From positions 868,001 through 932,000 of the forward strand of contig CAVWBO010000007.1 of assembly GCA_963753185.1 (NCBI GenBank): DNA of 64,000 nt, given 5' to 3'. Below, piece after piece: positions 24,655 through 32,790 of this stretch; position 1 is the stretch's first letter, and each line of letters starts with the position of its first letter. This stretch comes from SZUA-442 sp963753185 (GTDB lineage: Bacteria > Actinomycetota > Acidimicrobiia > Spongiisociales > UBA5794). The translations under genes and the position numbers were made by a program. Below the pieces are notes generated by a model that was not told the origin of the DNA, ran no database searches, and saw only the letters and a list, made by a program, of their open reading frames with translations.

Positions 24655-25718
24655 CGATCGCCGAGTGAGAAGTGCTCGAAGTCGTTGTCCGATGGCACTC
24701 CCCAGCACGCCCATAGGTCTGCCGTTCCCGGCCTCATGATCATGGCGCCCGAGCTCTCGTAGTCGAACGGCGGTGCGGGACGGCGGCAGATCGACCCCTC
24801 ATCCCGCAGGAGCGCGATCATCTCATCCACCGTGTACGGCCCTGCATGATCGAGCGCCGACGCGGCGTGCTCGAGGCGAGCGGTGGAGGATCGCTCCAAC
24901 TCCGCTGGTCGCGTTGCCTCGACCGCTTGCGTCGACGGAGCAAGGCAGTGGTTCGTGTGGACGAGGGCCTCCCCATCGAGCACATCGACATGGCGCACGC
25001 TTGGTGTCGCCTCGACGGAGGCTCCTCGGCCCTGACGATCCAACACGAGGAAGTTGTGGCCGCCCGCCAGCGGCGCATCGAGGATCGCTGCCATCGCGTC
25101 GTCGAATGTCGTCGCGGCGAGGGCCTTGCGAACCACGAACGGCCAGGTCACGCCGATCGCGCCGTCGTCCATGGTCAGGTTGTTGATCCCGATGGCGATG
25201 CCGGCCTCGTTCATGCCGATCTGGCCGAGGGTTCCGTGGGTCGTGAACACGAGGGACCGAGGGGCGTCGCTCGGCTGGACGTCGAGCATGAAGACGTGCG
25301 GCGTCGCGGACGCATGCATGTCCCACGTCTGGGCGAGGAAGCCGTGGCCGTCCGAGCGGGCGTCGGGTGTGATGACTGCGGTGCAGGTGTCCTCGACGGC
25401 TGAGCCGTGGGCGAAACGCCTGACCGTGTCGATGAAGTCCGTGTATCCCCCGACGATGACCGCTTCGGCAGGTGAGATGCCTGCGGCATCGGCCATGGCG
25501 ACCATCTCGGCGAAGAGGCCCTCGTCGTATGCACGATGGGAGTCGAGCATCGCTTCGGCGATCGCGACGACGCCGGCCCTGTCGAGGTCGGTTCCGGTCC
25601 GCGACAACCGGACCCTGTCCTCCATGTAGTTGCGGATCTCCGAGGCGAATGCGGATCCGTGGGCGGTTCCGATGGCCTCGGGTGTACCGGAGGCCACGAG
25701 CGTGACGAGGCGGTTCAT
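24651..25718 (-). CDS. C45-family Ntn hydrolase/acyltransferase
   Basis: This 355-residue protein belongs to the autoprocessing AAT family (penicillin acyl-CoA:6-APA acyltransferase, Drosophila Tan). The family is made as a proenzyme that cleaves before a cysteine to expose the N-terminal nucleophile; the best candidate is Cys112 in GSAVEDTCTAVI. GFLAQTWDMHASATPHVFMLD and GQIGMNEAGIAIGINNLTMDDG are the conserved beta-strands that follow, and GGHNFLVLDRQGRGASVE is the later core. Family members hydrolyse or transfer amide-linked acyl groups on small amines; Tan hydrolyses N-beta-alanyl biogenic amines. It lies between an aldehyde dehydrogenase and a GNAT with four-base overlaps on both sides. 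Confidence 0.83.
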   Translation of the reverse strand: MNRLVTLVASGTPEAIGTAHGSAFASEIRNYMEDRVRLSRTGTDLDRAGVVAIAEAMLDSHRAYDEGLFAEMVAMADAAGISPAEAVIVGGYTDFIDTVRRFAHGSAVEDTCTAVITPDARSDGHGFLAQTWDMHASATPHVFMLDVQPSDAPRSLVFTTHGTLGQIGMNEAGIAIGINNLTMDDGAIGVTWPFVVRKALAATTFDDAMAAILDAPLAGGHNFLVLDRQGRGASVEATPSVRHVDVLDGEALVHTNHCLAPSTQAVEATRPAELERSSTARLEHAASALDHAGPYTVDEMIALLRDEGSICRRPAPPFDYESSGAMIMRPGTADLWACWGVPSDNDFEHFSLGDR

Positions 25719-27154
25719 CGGGTGAGACCTCCGATGTACCTGGTCTGTGGTTCGAGGTACTCGAGGAGGCCTTCCGTTCCTGATTCGCGCCCGAGGCCCG
25801 ACCGCTTGACCCCACCGAACGGTGCCTCCGCAGTCACCGGGTACCAGTCATTGATGCCGACCATGCCGAACTCGAGCTCGTCCGCCACGGTGAACGCGGT
25901 CGCGAGGTCGGTCGTCCATACGAACGCGGACAGCCCATCCTCGACCGAGTTGGCGATCACGAGTGCCTCGTCCACGTTTGCGAAGGTCGTGATGGGGAGG
26001 ACGGGGCCGAACACCTCCTCCGTCATGACAGGGGTGCCTGCGAGGTCTCCTGTGATGACGGTCGGTGCGAAGAAGAACCCGGAGCCGTCGAGACGGGTCC
26101 CTCCGGTCGTGACATGGCCTCCCGTGTCGGCGGACTCCGAGACGATTCGGTCGATCCGATCGCGCTGAACCTCGTTGATGATCGGACCGACGTCGGTGGC
26201 TCGAAGGGCGGGATCCCCGACGACGAGGGCTGCTGTCCGCTCGGTGGCGAGGTCGATGAAACGCTGGGCGATCGACTCATGCACGATGAACCGTTGCGGC
26301 GCGATGCACGCCTGCCCGCCGTTGCGGTACTTCGCCGTGACACCGCCTGCGACGACGGCTTCGAGGTCCGCGACGTCGGGCATGACGATCACGGGCGCGT
26401 TTCCACCGAGCTCGAGGGACAGCTTCGTGATCGTCCGTGACGCACCGTCCATGAGGATCCTGCCGACACGCGACGAGCCCGTGAACTGCATCTTCCTGAC
26501 CCGTCCATCGTCGAGCATGGCCTGGGCAATCGCCCCGGCGTCGCCATTGACCACGTTGATCACGCCTGCGGGGACTCCTGCATCGGTGAGGGCCTCGCCG
26601 TATGCGAACGCGGACCGCGGTGTGTACTCGCTCGGACGCACGACCACGGTGCACCCGGCGGCGAGCGCTGACGATGCGGCACGGTTCACGTTGTAGATGG
26701 GGAAGTTCCACGCGGCGATCACACCGACAACACCGACTGGTGCGTAGGTGACCTCGATTCGCCGCCCTGGCACCTTCGACGGGATGATCCGCCCACCGAG
26801 GCGTGTCGCCTCGGTAGCTGCGAAGCGCAGGTAGCTCGGTGCGGAAAGCCACTCGGCCCTCGACTGCCCGATGGGTTTGCCTGACTCCTCGGTCGTGATC
26901 ACGGCGAGCTCGTCGGCTCTCTCGGCGATCAGGTCCGCAGCCCCAAGGAGGATCTCGGCCCGTGCGAAGGGGCCGAGCCCGCGCCAGTCGGCGAGCGCGG
27001 CCGATGCCGCATCGATGGCGGCTCCTGCGTCCCGGCCATCACCGTACGCGACCTGGTCGATGACCGATCCCGTCGCTGGATCGACGAGGTCCCGGGTGCC
27101 ACCGGCCAGCGCGTCGACCCAGGTGCCGGCGATCAGTTGCTTGGTGTGTTGCAT
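25715..27154 (-). CDS. NAD(P)-dependent aldehyde dehydrogenase, succinate-semialdehyde type
   Basis: This 479-residue class I aldehyde dehydrogenase has the catalytic cysteine in YRNGGQACIAPQRF and the general-base glutamate in LSLELGGNAPVIVM. The cofactor-loop region is GVVGVIAAWNFPIYNVNR, and the C-terminal motif is EEVFGPVLPITTF then PFGGVKRSGLGRESG. The closest family by pattern is succinate-semialdehyde dehydrogenase (GabD), which would oxidise succinate semialdehyde from gamma-aminobutyrate. An N-acyl-aminobutyraldehyde is another possibility given the neighbours. It is first gene of the operon aldehyde dehydrogenase-C45 hydrolase-GNAT, divergent from potABCD. Confidence 0.9.
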   Translation of the reverse strand: MQHTKQLIAGTWVDALAGGTRDLVDPATGSVIDQVAYGDGRDAGAAIDAASAALADWRGLGPFARAEILLGAADLIAERADELAVITTEESGKPIGQSRAEWLSAPSYLRFAATEATRLGGRIIPSKVPGRRIEVTYAPVGVVGVIAAWNFPIYNVNRAASSALAAGCTVVVRPSEYTPRSAFAYGEALTDAGVPAGVINVVNGDAGAIAQAMLDDGRVRKMQFTGSSRVGRILMDGASRTITKLSLELGGNAPVIVMPDVADLEAVVAGGVTAKYRNGGQACIAPQRFIVHESIAQRFIDLATERTAALVVGDPALRATDVGPIINEVQRDRIDRIVSESADTGGHVTTGGTRLDGSGFFFAPTVITGDLAGTPVMTEEVFGPVLPITTFANVDEALVIANSVEDGLSAFVWTTDLATAFTVADELEFGMVGINDWYPVTAEAPFGGVKRSGLGRESGTEGLLEYLEPQTRYIGGLTR

Positions 27155-27163
27155 ATCACATCT

Positions 27164-27226
27164 CGATCGAATCGTTGTACCTACAAGATCGTATCAGTTG
27201 CGATCCACACTGTCACACGCCATACT
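27164..27226. promoter_or_regulatory. Divergent promoter/operator of the aldehyde dehydrogenase and potABCD operons
   Basis: Towards potA, TTGCGA (27198-27203) and CATACT (27221-27226) are 17 bases apart. TCGTATCAGTTG (27189-27200) overlaps the -35, exactly as in the promoter at 37139-37176. Towards the aldehyde dehydrogenase, GTGACA and TACGAT (complement of 27188-27193) are also 17 bases apart. A 17-base block GTACAACGATTCGATCG (minus strand, 27180-27164) recurs with two changes at 37103-37119. The local Lrp/AsnC protein is the natural candidate regulator. TTGCGA also recurs at 27244 and 27259. Confidence 0.55.
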
Positions 27227-27364
27227 GCCGAGAATCAGTCAGTTTGCGATAGATTCGGTTGCGAGGACGTGGGAAGGCATGGGCCGTAGCTCTCAGGGCG
27301 CTCGGCGGTCGGACCCCCTATGCTGTCGGCACTCTACGGCCGACATGACGATCGGTGGGCGGTG

Positions 27365-28429
27365 ATGAGCGAGGCGGTACAGCTGGCAGGAGTGTCGAAG
27401 CAGTTCGGCGACCTCGTTGCCGTCGATGCCCTCGACCTCGACATCCATGACGGCGAGTTCTTCTCCCTCCTCGGTCCGTCGGGGTGCGGGAAAACGACGA
27501 CACTGCGCATGATCGCCGGCTTCGAGTATCCGACGTCCGGCTCGCTGAAGATCCACGGCAAGGAGATGGGCCTGCTTCCGCCGAACAAGCGCCCCGTCAA
27601 CACCGTCTTCCAGTCCTATGCCTTGTTCCCCCACATGACGATCAAGGAGAACGTCGCCTTCGGCCTCTTGATGCGCAAGGTCGAGGCGACCGAGATCGAG
27701 CGTCGCACGATGCGCGTGCTCGAACTCGTCCGACTCGCAGACCGTGTGAATGCGAAACCCGAGCAGCTCTCCGGTGGCCAGCGGCAGCGGATCGCCCTCG
27801 CCCGTGCACTGGTCAATGAGCCAGAGGTCCTCCTCCTCGACGAGCCGCTCGGTGCCCTCGACCTCAAGCTTCGTCAGTCGATGCAGATCGAGCTCAAGGA
27901 GCTCCAGCACCGTGTGGGCATCACCTTCATCTACGTCACCCACGATCAGCAGGAGGCGCTCACCATGAGCGACCGGATCGGCGTGATGAGCGAGGGCAAG
28001 CTGCTCCAGGTCGATTCGCCACAGGACCTCTACGACCACCCTCGGACGAGGTTCGTCGCGGACTTCATCGGGGAGATCAACCTCCTGCCGGCGAAGGTGA
28101 TCGATCCGACGATGGTCGAACTCGCAGGGGAGACCAAGATCCGTGCGCGGACGGATCTTCCGAGTGGAGAGGACATCACGATCGGGATCCGTCCCGAGCG
28201 GCTCACACTCCACACCATCGACGAGGGAGCCCCTGCGGACCGCAATGCCGTCGAGGGCACCGTCTACCGGCGCATCTACCACGGCGACTTCTTCTTCTAC
28301 GACATCCAGACGGCCGCAGGGATCCTCGAGGTGAAGGAGGAGAATCGGCCTTCTGTTGCGACCCATGACGAGGGTGAACGCGTCTTTGCATCGTGGAATC
28401 CGGAGGCGACGACGGTCGTAGGGGCATGA
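27365..28429 (+). CDS. potA: Spermidine/putrescine ABC transporter ATPase
   Basis: This 354-residue importer ATPase has Walker A GPSGCGKTT, Q-loop NTVFQSYALFPHMTI, signature QLSGGQRQRIALARAL, Walker B EVLLLDEPLGALDLKLR and the switch histidine YVTHDQQEALTMSD. The C-terminal TOBE/OB domain (about 260-354) includes FVADFIGEINLLPAKV and IRPERLTL. The LKLRQSMQIELKELQHRVGITFIYVTHDQQEA run is typical of PotA. The ATG at 27365 is favoured because the family starts just before the first strand. Its stop overlaps the permease start (ATGA), opening the potABCD operon. Confidence 0.93.
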   Translation: MSEAVQLAGVSKQFGDLVAVDALDLDIHDGEFFSLLGPSGCGKTTTLRMIAGFEYPTSGSLKIHGKEMGLLPPNKRPVNTVFQSYALFPHMTIKENVAFGLLMRKVEATEIERRTMRVLELVRLADRVNAKPEQLSGGQRQRIALARALVNEPEVLLLDEPLGALDLKLRQSMQIELKELQHRVGITFIYVTHDQQEALTMSDRIGVMSEGKLLQVDSPQDLYDHPRTRFVADFIGEINLLPAKVIDPTMVELAGETKIRARTDLPSGEDITIGIRPERLTLHTIDEGAPADRNAVEGTVYRRIYHGDFFFYDIQTAAGILEVKEENRPSVATHDEGERVFASWNPEATTVVGA

Positions 28430-29337
28430 CTACTCCGCTCGATACCGTCTCCGCGACGGAGGAGGTCGCCGCGGTCACGCCCGAGCTCGAACGGGATGCA
28501 GCGAAGGCCGACTCGCGCCGTGGCCTGCTGATCGCCCTTCCATCCCTCGCCTATCTCGTCGTCTTCTTCACCATCCCGCTCCTCATCGTCGTCGTGTATT
28601 CGTTCGCAACGAGGAGCTCCACCGGTCTCACCCTGCTCGAGGGGTGGAACCTCGACAGCTACCGCAGGCTCTTCGATCCCCTCGTGGCCGAGATCGCTTT
28701 CCGGTCACTGGTCATGGCGACAGCCACGACCATCATCTGTCTCGTGCTCTCGTATCCGCTCGCCTACTTCATGGCGACCCGCGGCACACGCACGCGCAAC
28801 ATCCTCCTCGTGCTCGTGATGATCCCGTTCTGGTCGAACTTCCTCGTGCGCACCTATGCATGGCGCGTCCTCCTCGGAAGCGACGGTCCGCTGTCGGAGT
28901 TGTCCCAGGCGCTCGGTGGTGAGCCGATCCGCATCCTGTTCACCAACTATGCGGTCCTGATCGGCCTCGTCTACGGCTTCCTTCCCTTCATGGTCCTGCC
29001 CCTCTATGCCGCGCTGGAGCGCATGGACTGGAGCCTCGTCGAGGCTGCTCGGGACCTCTATGCGTCGGGATGGCGATCCTTCAGCAAGGTCACCTTCCCG
29101 CTGTCCATGCCAGGGGTCATCGCGGGATCCATCCTCGTCTTCATCCCGACGCTCGGGGCCTACGTCACCCCTGCGATCCTCGGGGGAGCTCGCACGACCC
29201 TCCTTGGCGACTACATCGTCAGCCAGTTCCTGGCGGCTCGGAACCAACCGTTCGGATCGGCACTCTCGGTGGCCGTCATGGTCGTGATGCTGATCGCGAC
29301 GATCATCTACTTCCGGAGGGGGGCGAGGACGCTGTGA
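28426..29337 (+). CDS. potB: Spermidine/putrescine ABC transporter permease PotB
   Basis: This 303-residue inner-membrane permease has six helices. The first follows a soluble N-terminus (ADSRRGLLIALPSLAYLVVFFTIPLLIVVVYSF). The cytoplasmic EAA loop that docks onto PotA is YAALERMDWSLVEAARDLYASGWRSFSKVTFPLSMPGV. The segment FWSNFLVRTYAWRVLLGSDG is conserved in PotB. It starts within the potA stop (ATGA) and ends within the potC start (GTGA), so the three are translationally coupled. Confidence 0.92.
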   Translation: MTTPLDTVSATEEVAAVTPELERDAAKADSRRGLLIALPSLAYLVVFFTIPLLIVVVYSFATRSSTGLTLLEGWNLDSYRRLFDPLVAEIAFRSLVMATATTIICLVLSYPLAYFMATRGTRTRNILLVLVMIPFWSNFLVRTYAWRVLLGSDGPLSELSQALGGEPIRILFTNYAVLIGLVYGFLPFMVLPLYAALERMDWSLVEAARDLYASGWRSFSKVTFPLSMPGVIAGSILVFIPTLGAYVTPAILGGARTTLLGDYIVSQFLAARNQPFGSALSVAVMVVMLIATIIYFRRGARTL

Positions 29338-30179
29338 GCGTTGGTGTACGTCCCAAGAGCGCAACGGATCGCCTGCTCACCGCCCACTCGTTGCTGGTGT
29401 TTGCGTTCCTGTACGCCCCGATCGTGGTGTTGATCGTGTTCTCGTTCAATGCGAACAGCCGTGTCGGCGTGTGGTCCGAGTTCTCGTTCCGTTGGTACGG
29501 TGAGATGTTCCAGAACGCCGCGGTCATGAGCGCGCTTCGGAACTCGATCATCATTGCAGTCATCTCGACGACGATTTCGACGATCCTCGGGACGGCGACG
29601 GCGGTCGCACTCGAGCGCTACCGCTTCCGTGGACAGCGGACGTTCGACGGGCTCGTCTACCTCCCCGTCATCATTCCCGACGTGACCATGGCCGTCATGA
29701 TGTTGCTGTTCTTCGCAGCGGCGTTCCGCATGATCTCAGGGTTCGGTCCGACGCTCGAGTTCGGCCTCTCGACGATCTCGCTCAGCCACATCGCCTTCAG
29801 CATCTCGTTCGTGGCGATCGTGGTGCGAGCTCGTCTCAGCCAGCTCGATCCGACGTACGAGGAGGCTGCGGCGGATCTGTACGCGGATCGGTGGCAGGCG
29901 TTCCGGAGGGTGACGCTTCCGCTGATCGCGCCCGCCGTGGCCGGGGGTGCACTCCTCGCACTCACGTTGTCGCTCGACGACGTCGTCGTCACCAGCTTCG
30001 TCGCGGGTCCGGGAGCCACGACGCTCCCCGTCTACGTCTTCGGTTTGGTCAGGCGCGGCGTCACGCCGCTCATCAACGCAGTGTCGGTACTCATGCTGAC
30101 CGCTTCAATGGTGCTGATCGCAATTTCTCTCGTGTTCCAACGCGACCGTGGTGGACGATCCTCGTCGACCGGTACGTGA
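29334..30179 (+). CDS. potC: Spermidine/putrescine ABC transporter permease PotC
   Basis: This permease of about 281 residues starts at a GTG overlapping the potB stop. Hallmarks are FLYAPIVVLIVFSFNANSRVGVWSEFSFRWYGEMF (PotC N-terminus) and YLPVIIPDVTMAVMMLLFF. The EAA loop is LSQLDPTYEEAAADLYADRWQAFRRVTLPLIAPAV, followed by LSLDDVVVTSFVAGPGATTLPVYVFGLVRRGVTP. A longer in-frame reading from 29070 lies wholly inside potB and is not used. The last residues overlap nothing; potD follows after 49 bases. Confidence 0.92.
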   Translation: MSVGVRPKSATDRLLTAHSLLVFAFLYAPIVVLIVFSFNANSRVGVWSEFSFRWYGEMFQNAAVMSALRNSIIIAVISTTISTILGTATAVALERYRFRGQRTFDGLVYLPVIIPDVTMAVMMLLFFAAAFRMISGFGPTLEFGLSTISLSHIAFSISFVAIVVRARLSQLDPTYEEAAADLYADRWQAFRRVTLPLIAPAVAGGALLALTLSLDDVVVTSFVAGPGATTLPVYVFGLVRRGVTPLINAVSVLMLTASMVLIAISLVFQRDRGGRSSSTGT

Positions 30180-30228
30180 CGTGGGTGGCGTGGGAATCAG
30201 GGGGAGAGAGTCAACAAGGAGGACGAAG

Positions 30229-31308
30229 ATGATGAAGAGGATGTTGGTGCTGATTGCGGCCCTCGCCGTCGTGGCGAGCGCGTGTGGCAGTGACGGAGGA
30301 GACACCGTCGCCGCAGGTGACTGCGCCGTGGGTCAGGTCGATGGCGATCTGAACCTGTACAACTGGTCCGAGTACATGGACCCTGAGCTCATCGAGGCAT
30401 TCGAGGCCGAGTACGGCGTGAGTGTGGTCGAGTCGTTCTACGAGTCGAACGAGGCGATGATCTCCCAGATCCAGAGCGGCGTGTCCTACGACGTGATCGT
30501 GCCGTCCGACTACATGGTGAACATCATGATCCAGGAAGGGCTGCTCGTCGAGTTCAACAAGGATGCCATCCCGAATTTCGCCAACATGGATCCGGACTTC
30601 ACCTCACAGCCATATGACGACGGTGCGAGGTTCTCTGCCGCCTACCAGTACGGCACGACGGGGCTCGGGGTGAACAAGGCCCTCGTCGGCGAGGACTTCC
30701 CACGGAGCTGGGCTCTCATCTTCGATCCGACCCTCACTGCGAACTTCCCCGGTGGTGTGTCGGTGCTCAACGACCCTCGTGAGACGATGGGTGCTGCACT
30801 CGAGTACCTCGGCTACTCGCTCAACGACACGACCCTCGAGCACCTCGAAGAGGCCACGGAGGTCATCAAGGCTGCCAAGGCCAACATCGCGACATTCGAC
30901 TCCGATCAGTACGACGAGGCGCTGTCGGCGGGTGAGGTGGCGGTTGCGCACGGCTACTCGGGCAACATGATCATCGGCTTCCTCGATGCCGACAACCCTG
31001 ACGACTTCGAGTACGTGCTGCCAGAGGAGGGAGCCACGCTGTGGATCGACAACATGGCGATCCCGACCACGGCGACGTCCGTGTGCACCGCGCACACGTT
31101 CATCAACTTCATCCTCGATGCCGAGAACGGTGCGGCGTTGACGAACTGGAACTACTACGGCAGCCCGAATGCCGCATCGGCTTCGATGCTCGACCAGGAA
31201 GTCGTCGACTTCTACGCCGAGACGGAGTCTGCAAAGCTCGAGGTCATCGAGGACCAGGGCGACTACGAGATCAACTACACGGACAAGTTCGCCGAGGCGC
31301 GTAGCTGA
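30229..31308 (+). CDS. potD: Spermidine/putrescine-binding lipoprotein PotD
   Basis: This 359-residue substrate-binding protein is lipid-anchored outside the membrane. The signal peptide MMKRMLVLIAALAVVASACGS ends in a lipobox with Cys20. LNLYNWSEYMDPELIEAFEAEYGV is the typical PotD/PotF start, and YDVIVPSDYMVNIMIQEGLLVEFN and VAHGYSGNMIIGF continue the fold. Acidic and aromatic residues that grip the amine groups are expected in the YNWSEY and SDY positions. An AAGGAGG ribosome binding site sits at 30217-30223, right for the ATG at 30229. Confidence 0.93.
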   Translation: MMKRMLVLIAALAVVASACGSDGGDTVAAGDCAVGQVDGDLNLYNWSEYMDPELIEAFEAEYGVSVVESFYESNEAMISQIQSGVSYDVIVPSDYMVNIMIQEGLLVEFNKDAIPNFANMDPDFTSQPYDDGARFSAAYQYGTTGLGVNKALVGEDFPRSWALIFDPTLTANFPGGVSVLNDPRETMGAALEYLGYSLNDTTLEHLEEATEVIKAAKANIATFDSDQYDEALSAGEVAVAHGYSGNMIIGFLDADNPDDFEYVLPEEGATLWIDNMAIPTTATSVCTAHTFINFILDAENGAALTNWNYYGSPNAASASMLDQEVVDFYAETESAKLEVIEDQGDYEINYTDKFAEARS

Positions 31309-31322
31309 TCACGGTTGACCGG

Positions 31323-31353
31323 GGCGGTGGACGGTCAATGACCGTCCACCGCC
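31323..31353 (+). terminator. Strong hairpin after potD
   Basis: A perfect 14-bp stem (GGCGGTGGACGGTC / GACCGTCCACCGCC) closes the three-base loop AAT, 15 bases after the potD stop and 15 before the next start. There is no T-run, so it may be a partial terminator or a 3' stability element that keeps potABCD message high relative to the downstream enzymes. Confidence 0.55.
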
Positions 31354-31367
31354 TCCGTGGAGGTGCG

Positions 31368-32789
31368 ATGGCACACGAGAACTTCATAGGGGGCTCATGG
31401 GTACCCGCGCGGGACGGGTCGGTCGACGAGGTGGTGAACCCCGCAACCGGTGAGGCCATCGGCACCGCTCCCGCCAGCAGCGCTCGCGACGTCGACGACG
31501 CCGTACGCGCGGCGAGGGAGGCGTTCGCCGATTGGTCGGCGCTCACACCGAGAAGGCGTTCCGAGTTGCTCCATGCCGTTGCCGATCGCATCGAGGACGA
31601 CATCGCGGAGTTGTCACGGATCGAGTGCGAGAACGTCGGGAAGCCCGTCTCGATCGTGGAGTTCGAGATGGACCTCACCATCGACAACTGGCGCTTCTTC
31701 GCCTCCGCCGGCCGTTTCCTCGAGGGAAAGGCTGCTGGCGAGTACCTGGACGGGTACACGTCCTTCGTACGGCGCGACCCCATCGGGGTCGTTGCCTCCA
31801 TCGCACCGTGGAACTACCCGCTCAACATGGCGACGTGGAAGCTCGGCCCTGCGCTTGCTGCCGGCAACACCGTCGTCCTCAAGCCGTCCGAGTTGACCCC
31901 GTACACGGTGCTGCGACTGGCCGAGCTCGTCGAGGACATCCTGCCTCCCGGCGTCCTGAACATCGTGTGCGGCGACGGCCCGAACGCCGGGGTGCCACTC
32001 GTGGTGCACCCTGATGTCGCCATGGTCTCGCTCACGGGAAGCGTCGCTGCGGGCAAGTCCGTCGCTCGAGCCGCAAGCGACAGCCTCAAACGCGTCCATC
32101 TCGAATTGGGTGGCAAGGCACCGGTCGTCGTGTTCGACGATGCGGACGTCGATGCCCTCGTTGCCAACCTGAAGGCGAACAGCTTCTACAACTCCGGGCA
32201 GGACTGCACGGCGCCGTGTCGCGTGATCGCAGGTCCACGCGTTCACGATGACGTGGTAGGTGGCCTCACGGAAGCGGCAGCTTCGCTGAACGTGGGGGAT
32301 CCCTTCGACGAGCAGACGGAGATGGGTCCCGTCGTGTCGGCGGCACAGCTCGATCGGGTGGCAGGATTCGTCGAGAGGGCGCTCGACGCAGGTGCAACGG
32401 TGACGACCGGTGGTGCGCGACTCGACGGACGCGGCTTCTTCTACGAACCGTCCATCGTCGTGGGGGCCGATCAGCACTCCGAGATCATCCAGAAGGAGGT
32501 CTTCGGTCCCGTCGTGACCGTCCAGCGTGCCTCCACTGACGACGAGTTGATCACATGGGCGAACGACGTCGACTTCGGCCTCGCGGCGAGCGTCTGGACA
32601 CGCGACGTCGGGAGGGCCATGCGAGCGACGGGTGCGCTCCAGTTCGGGACCGTGTGGGTGAACGACCACATCCCGATCGTGAGCGAGATGCCCCACGGAG
32701 GGTTCAAGCAGTCCGGCTACGGCAAGGACATGTCGATGTACGCCGTCGAGCACTACACCGAGGTCAAGCACGTCATGGTCAAGCATTGA
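31368..32789 (+). CDS. Aldehyde dehydrogenase, aminobutyraldehyde/betaine-aldehyde type
   Basis: This 473-residue class I aldehyde dehydrogenase has the catalytic cysteine in FYNSGQDCTAPCRV, the glutamate in HLELGGKAPVVVF, and the NAD region DPIGVVASIAPWNYPLNMATWK. The C-terminal block is FGPVVTVQRA then MPHGGFKQSGYGKDMSMYAVEHYTEVKHVMV. FYNSGQDCTA and the KDMSMYAxExYTxxKHV ending are characteristic of gamma-aminobutyraldehyde dehydrogenase (PatD/PuuC group), which yields gamma-aminobutyrate from putrescine-derived aldehyde. GGAGG at 31359-31363 sets the start at 31368. The FAD oxidase gene begins one base after its stop. Confidence 0.9.
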   Translation: MAHENFIGGSWVPARDGSVDEVVNPATGEAIGTAPASSARDVDDAVRAAREAFADWSALTPRRRSELLHAVADRIEDDIAELSRIECENVGKPVSIVEFEMDLTIDNWRFFASAGRFLEGKAAGEYLDGYTSFVRRDPIGVVASIAPWNYPLNMATWKLGPALAAGNTVVLKPSELTPYTVLRLAELVEDILPPGVLNIVCGDGPNAGVPLVVHPDVAMVSLTGSVAAGKSVARAASDSLKRVHLELGGKAPVVVFDDADVDALVANLKANSFYNSGQDCTAPCRVIAGPRVHDDVVGGLTEAAASLNVGDPFDEQTEMGPVVSAAQLDRVAGFVERALDAGATVTTGGARLDGRGFFYEPSIVVGADQHSEIIQKEVFGPVVTVQRASTDDELITWANDVDFGLAASVWTRDVGRAMRATGALQFGTVWVNDHIPIVSEMPHGGFKQSGYGKDMSMYAVEHYTEVKHVMVKH

Positions 32790-32790
32790 C

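Noticed and set aside
27198..27265. Three TTGCGA repeats in the potA promoter region as a separate operator
   Set aside because: One copy is the -35 itself, the spacing is irregular and the hexamer is common at this GC content; the shared blocks with 37103-37150 are better evidence.
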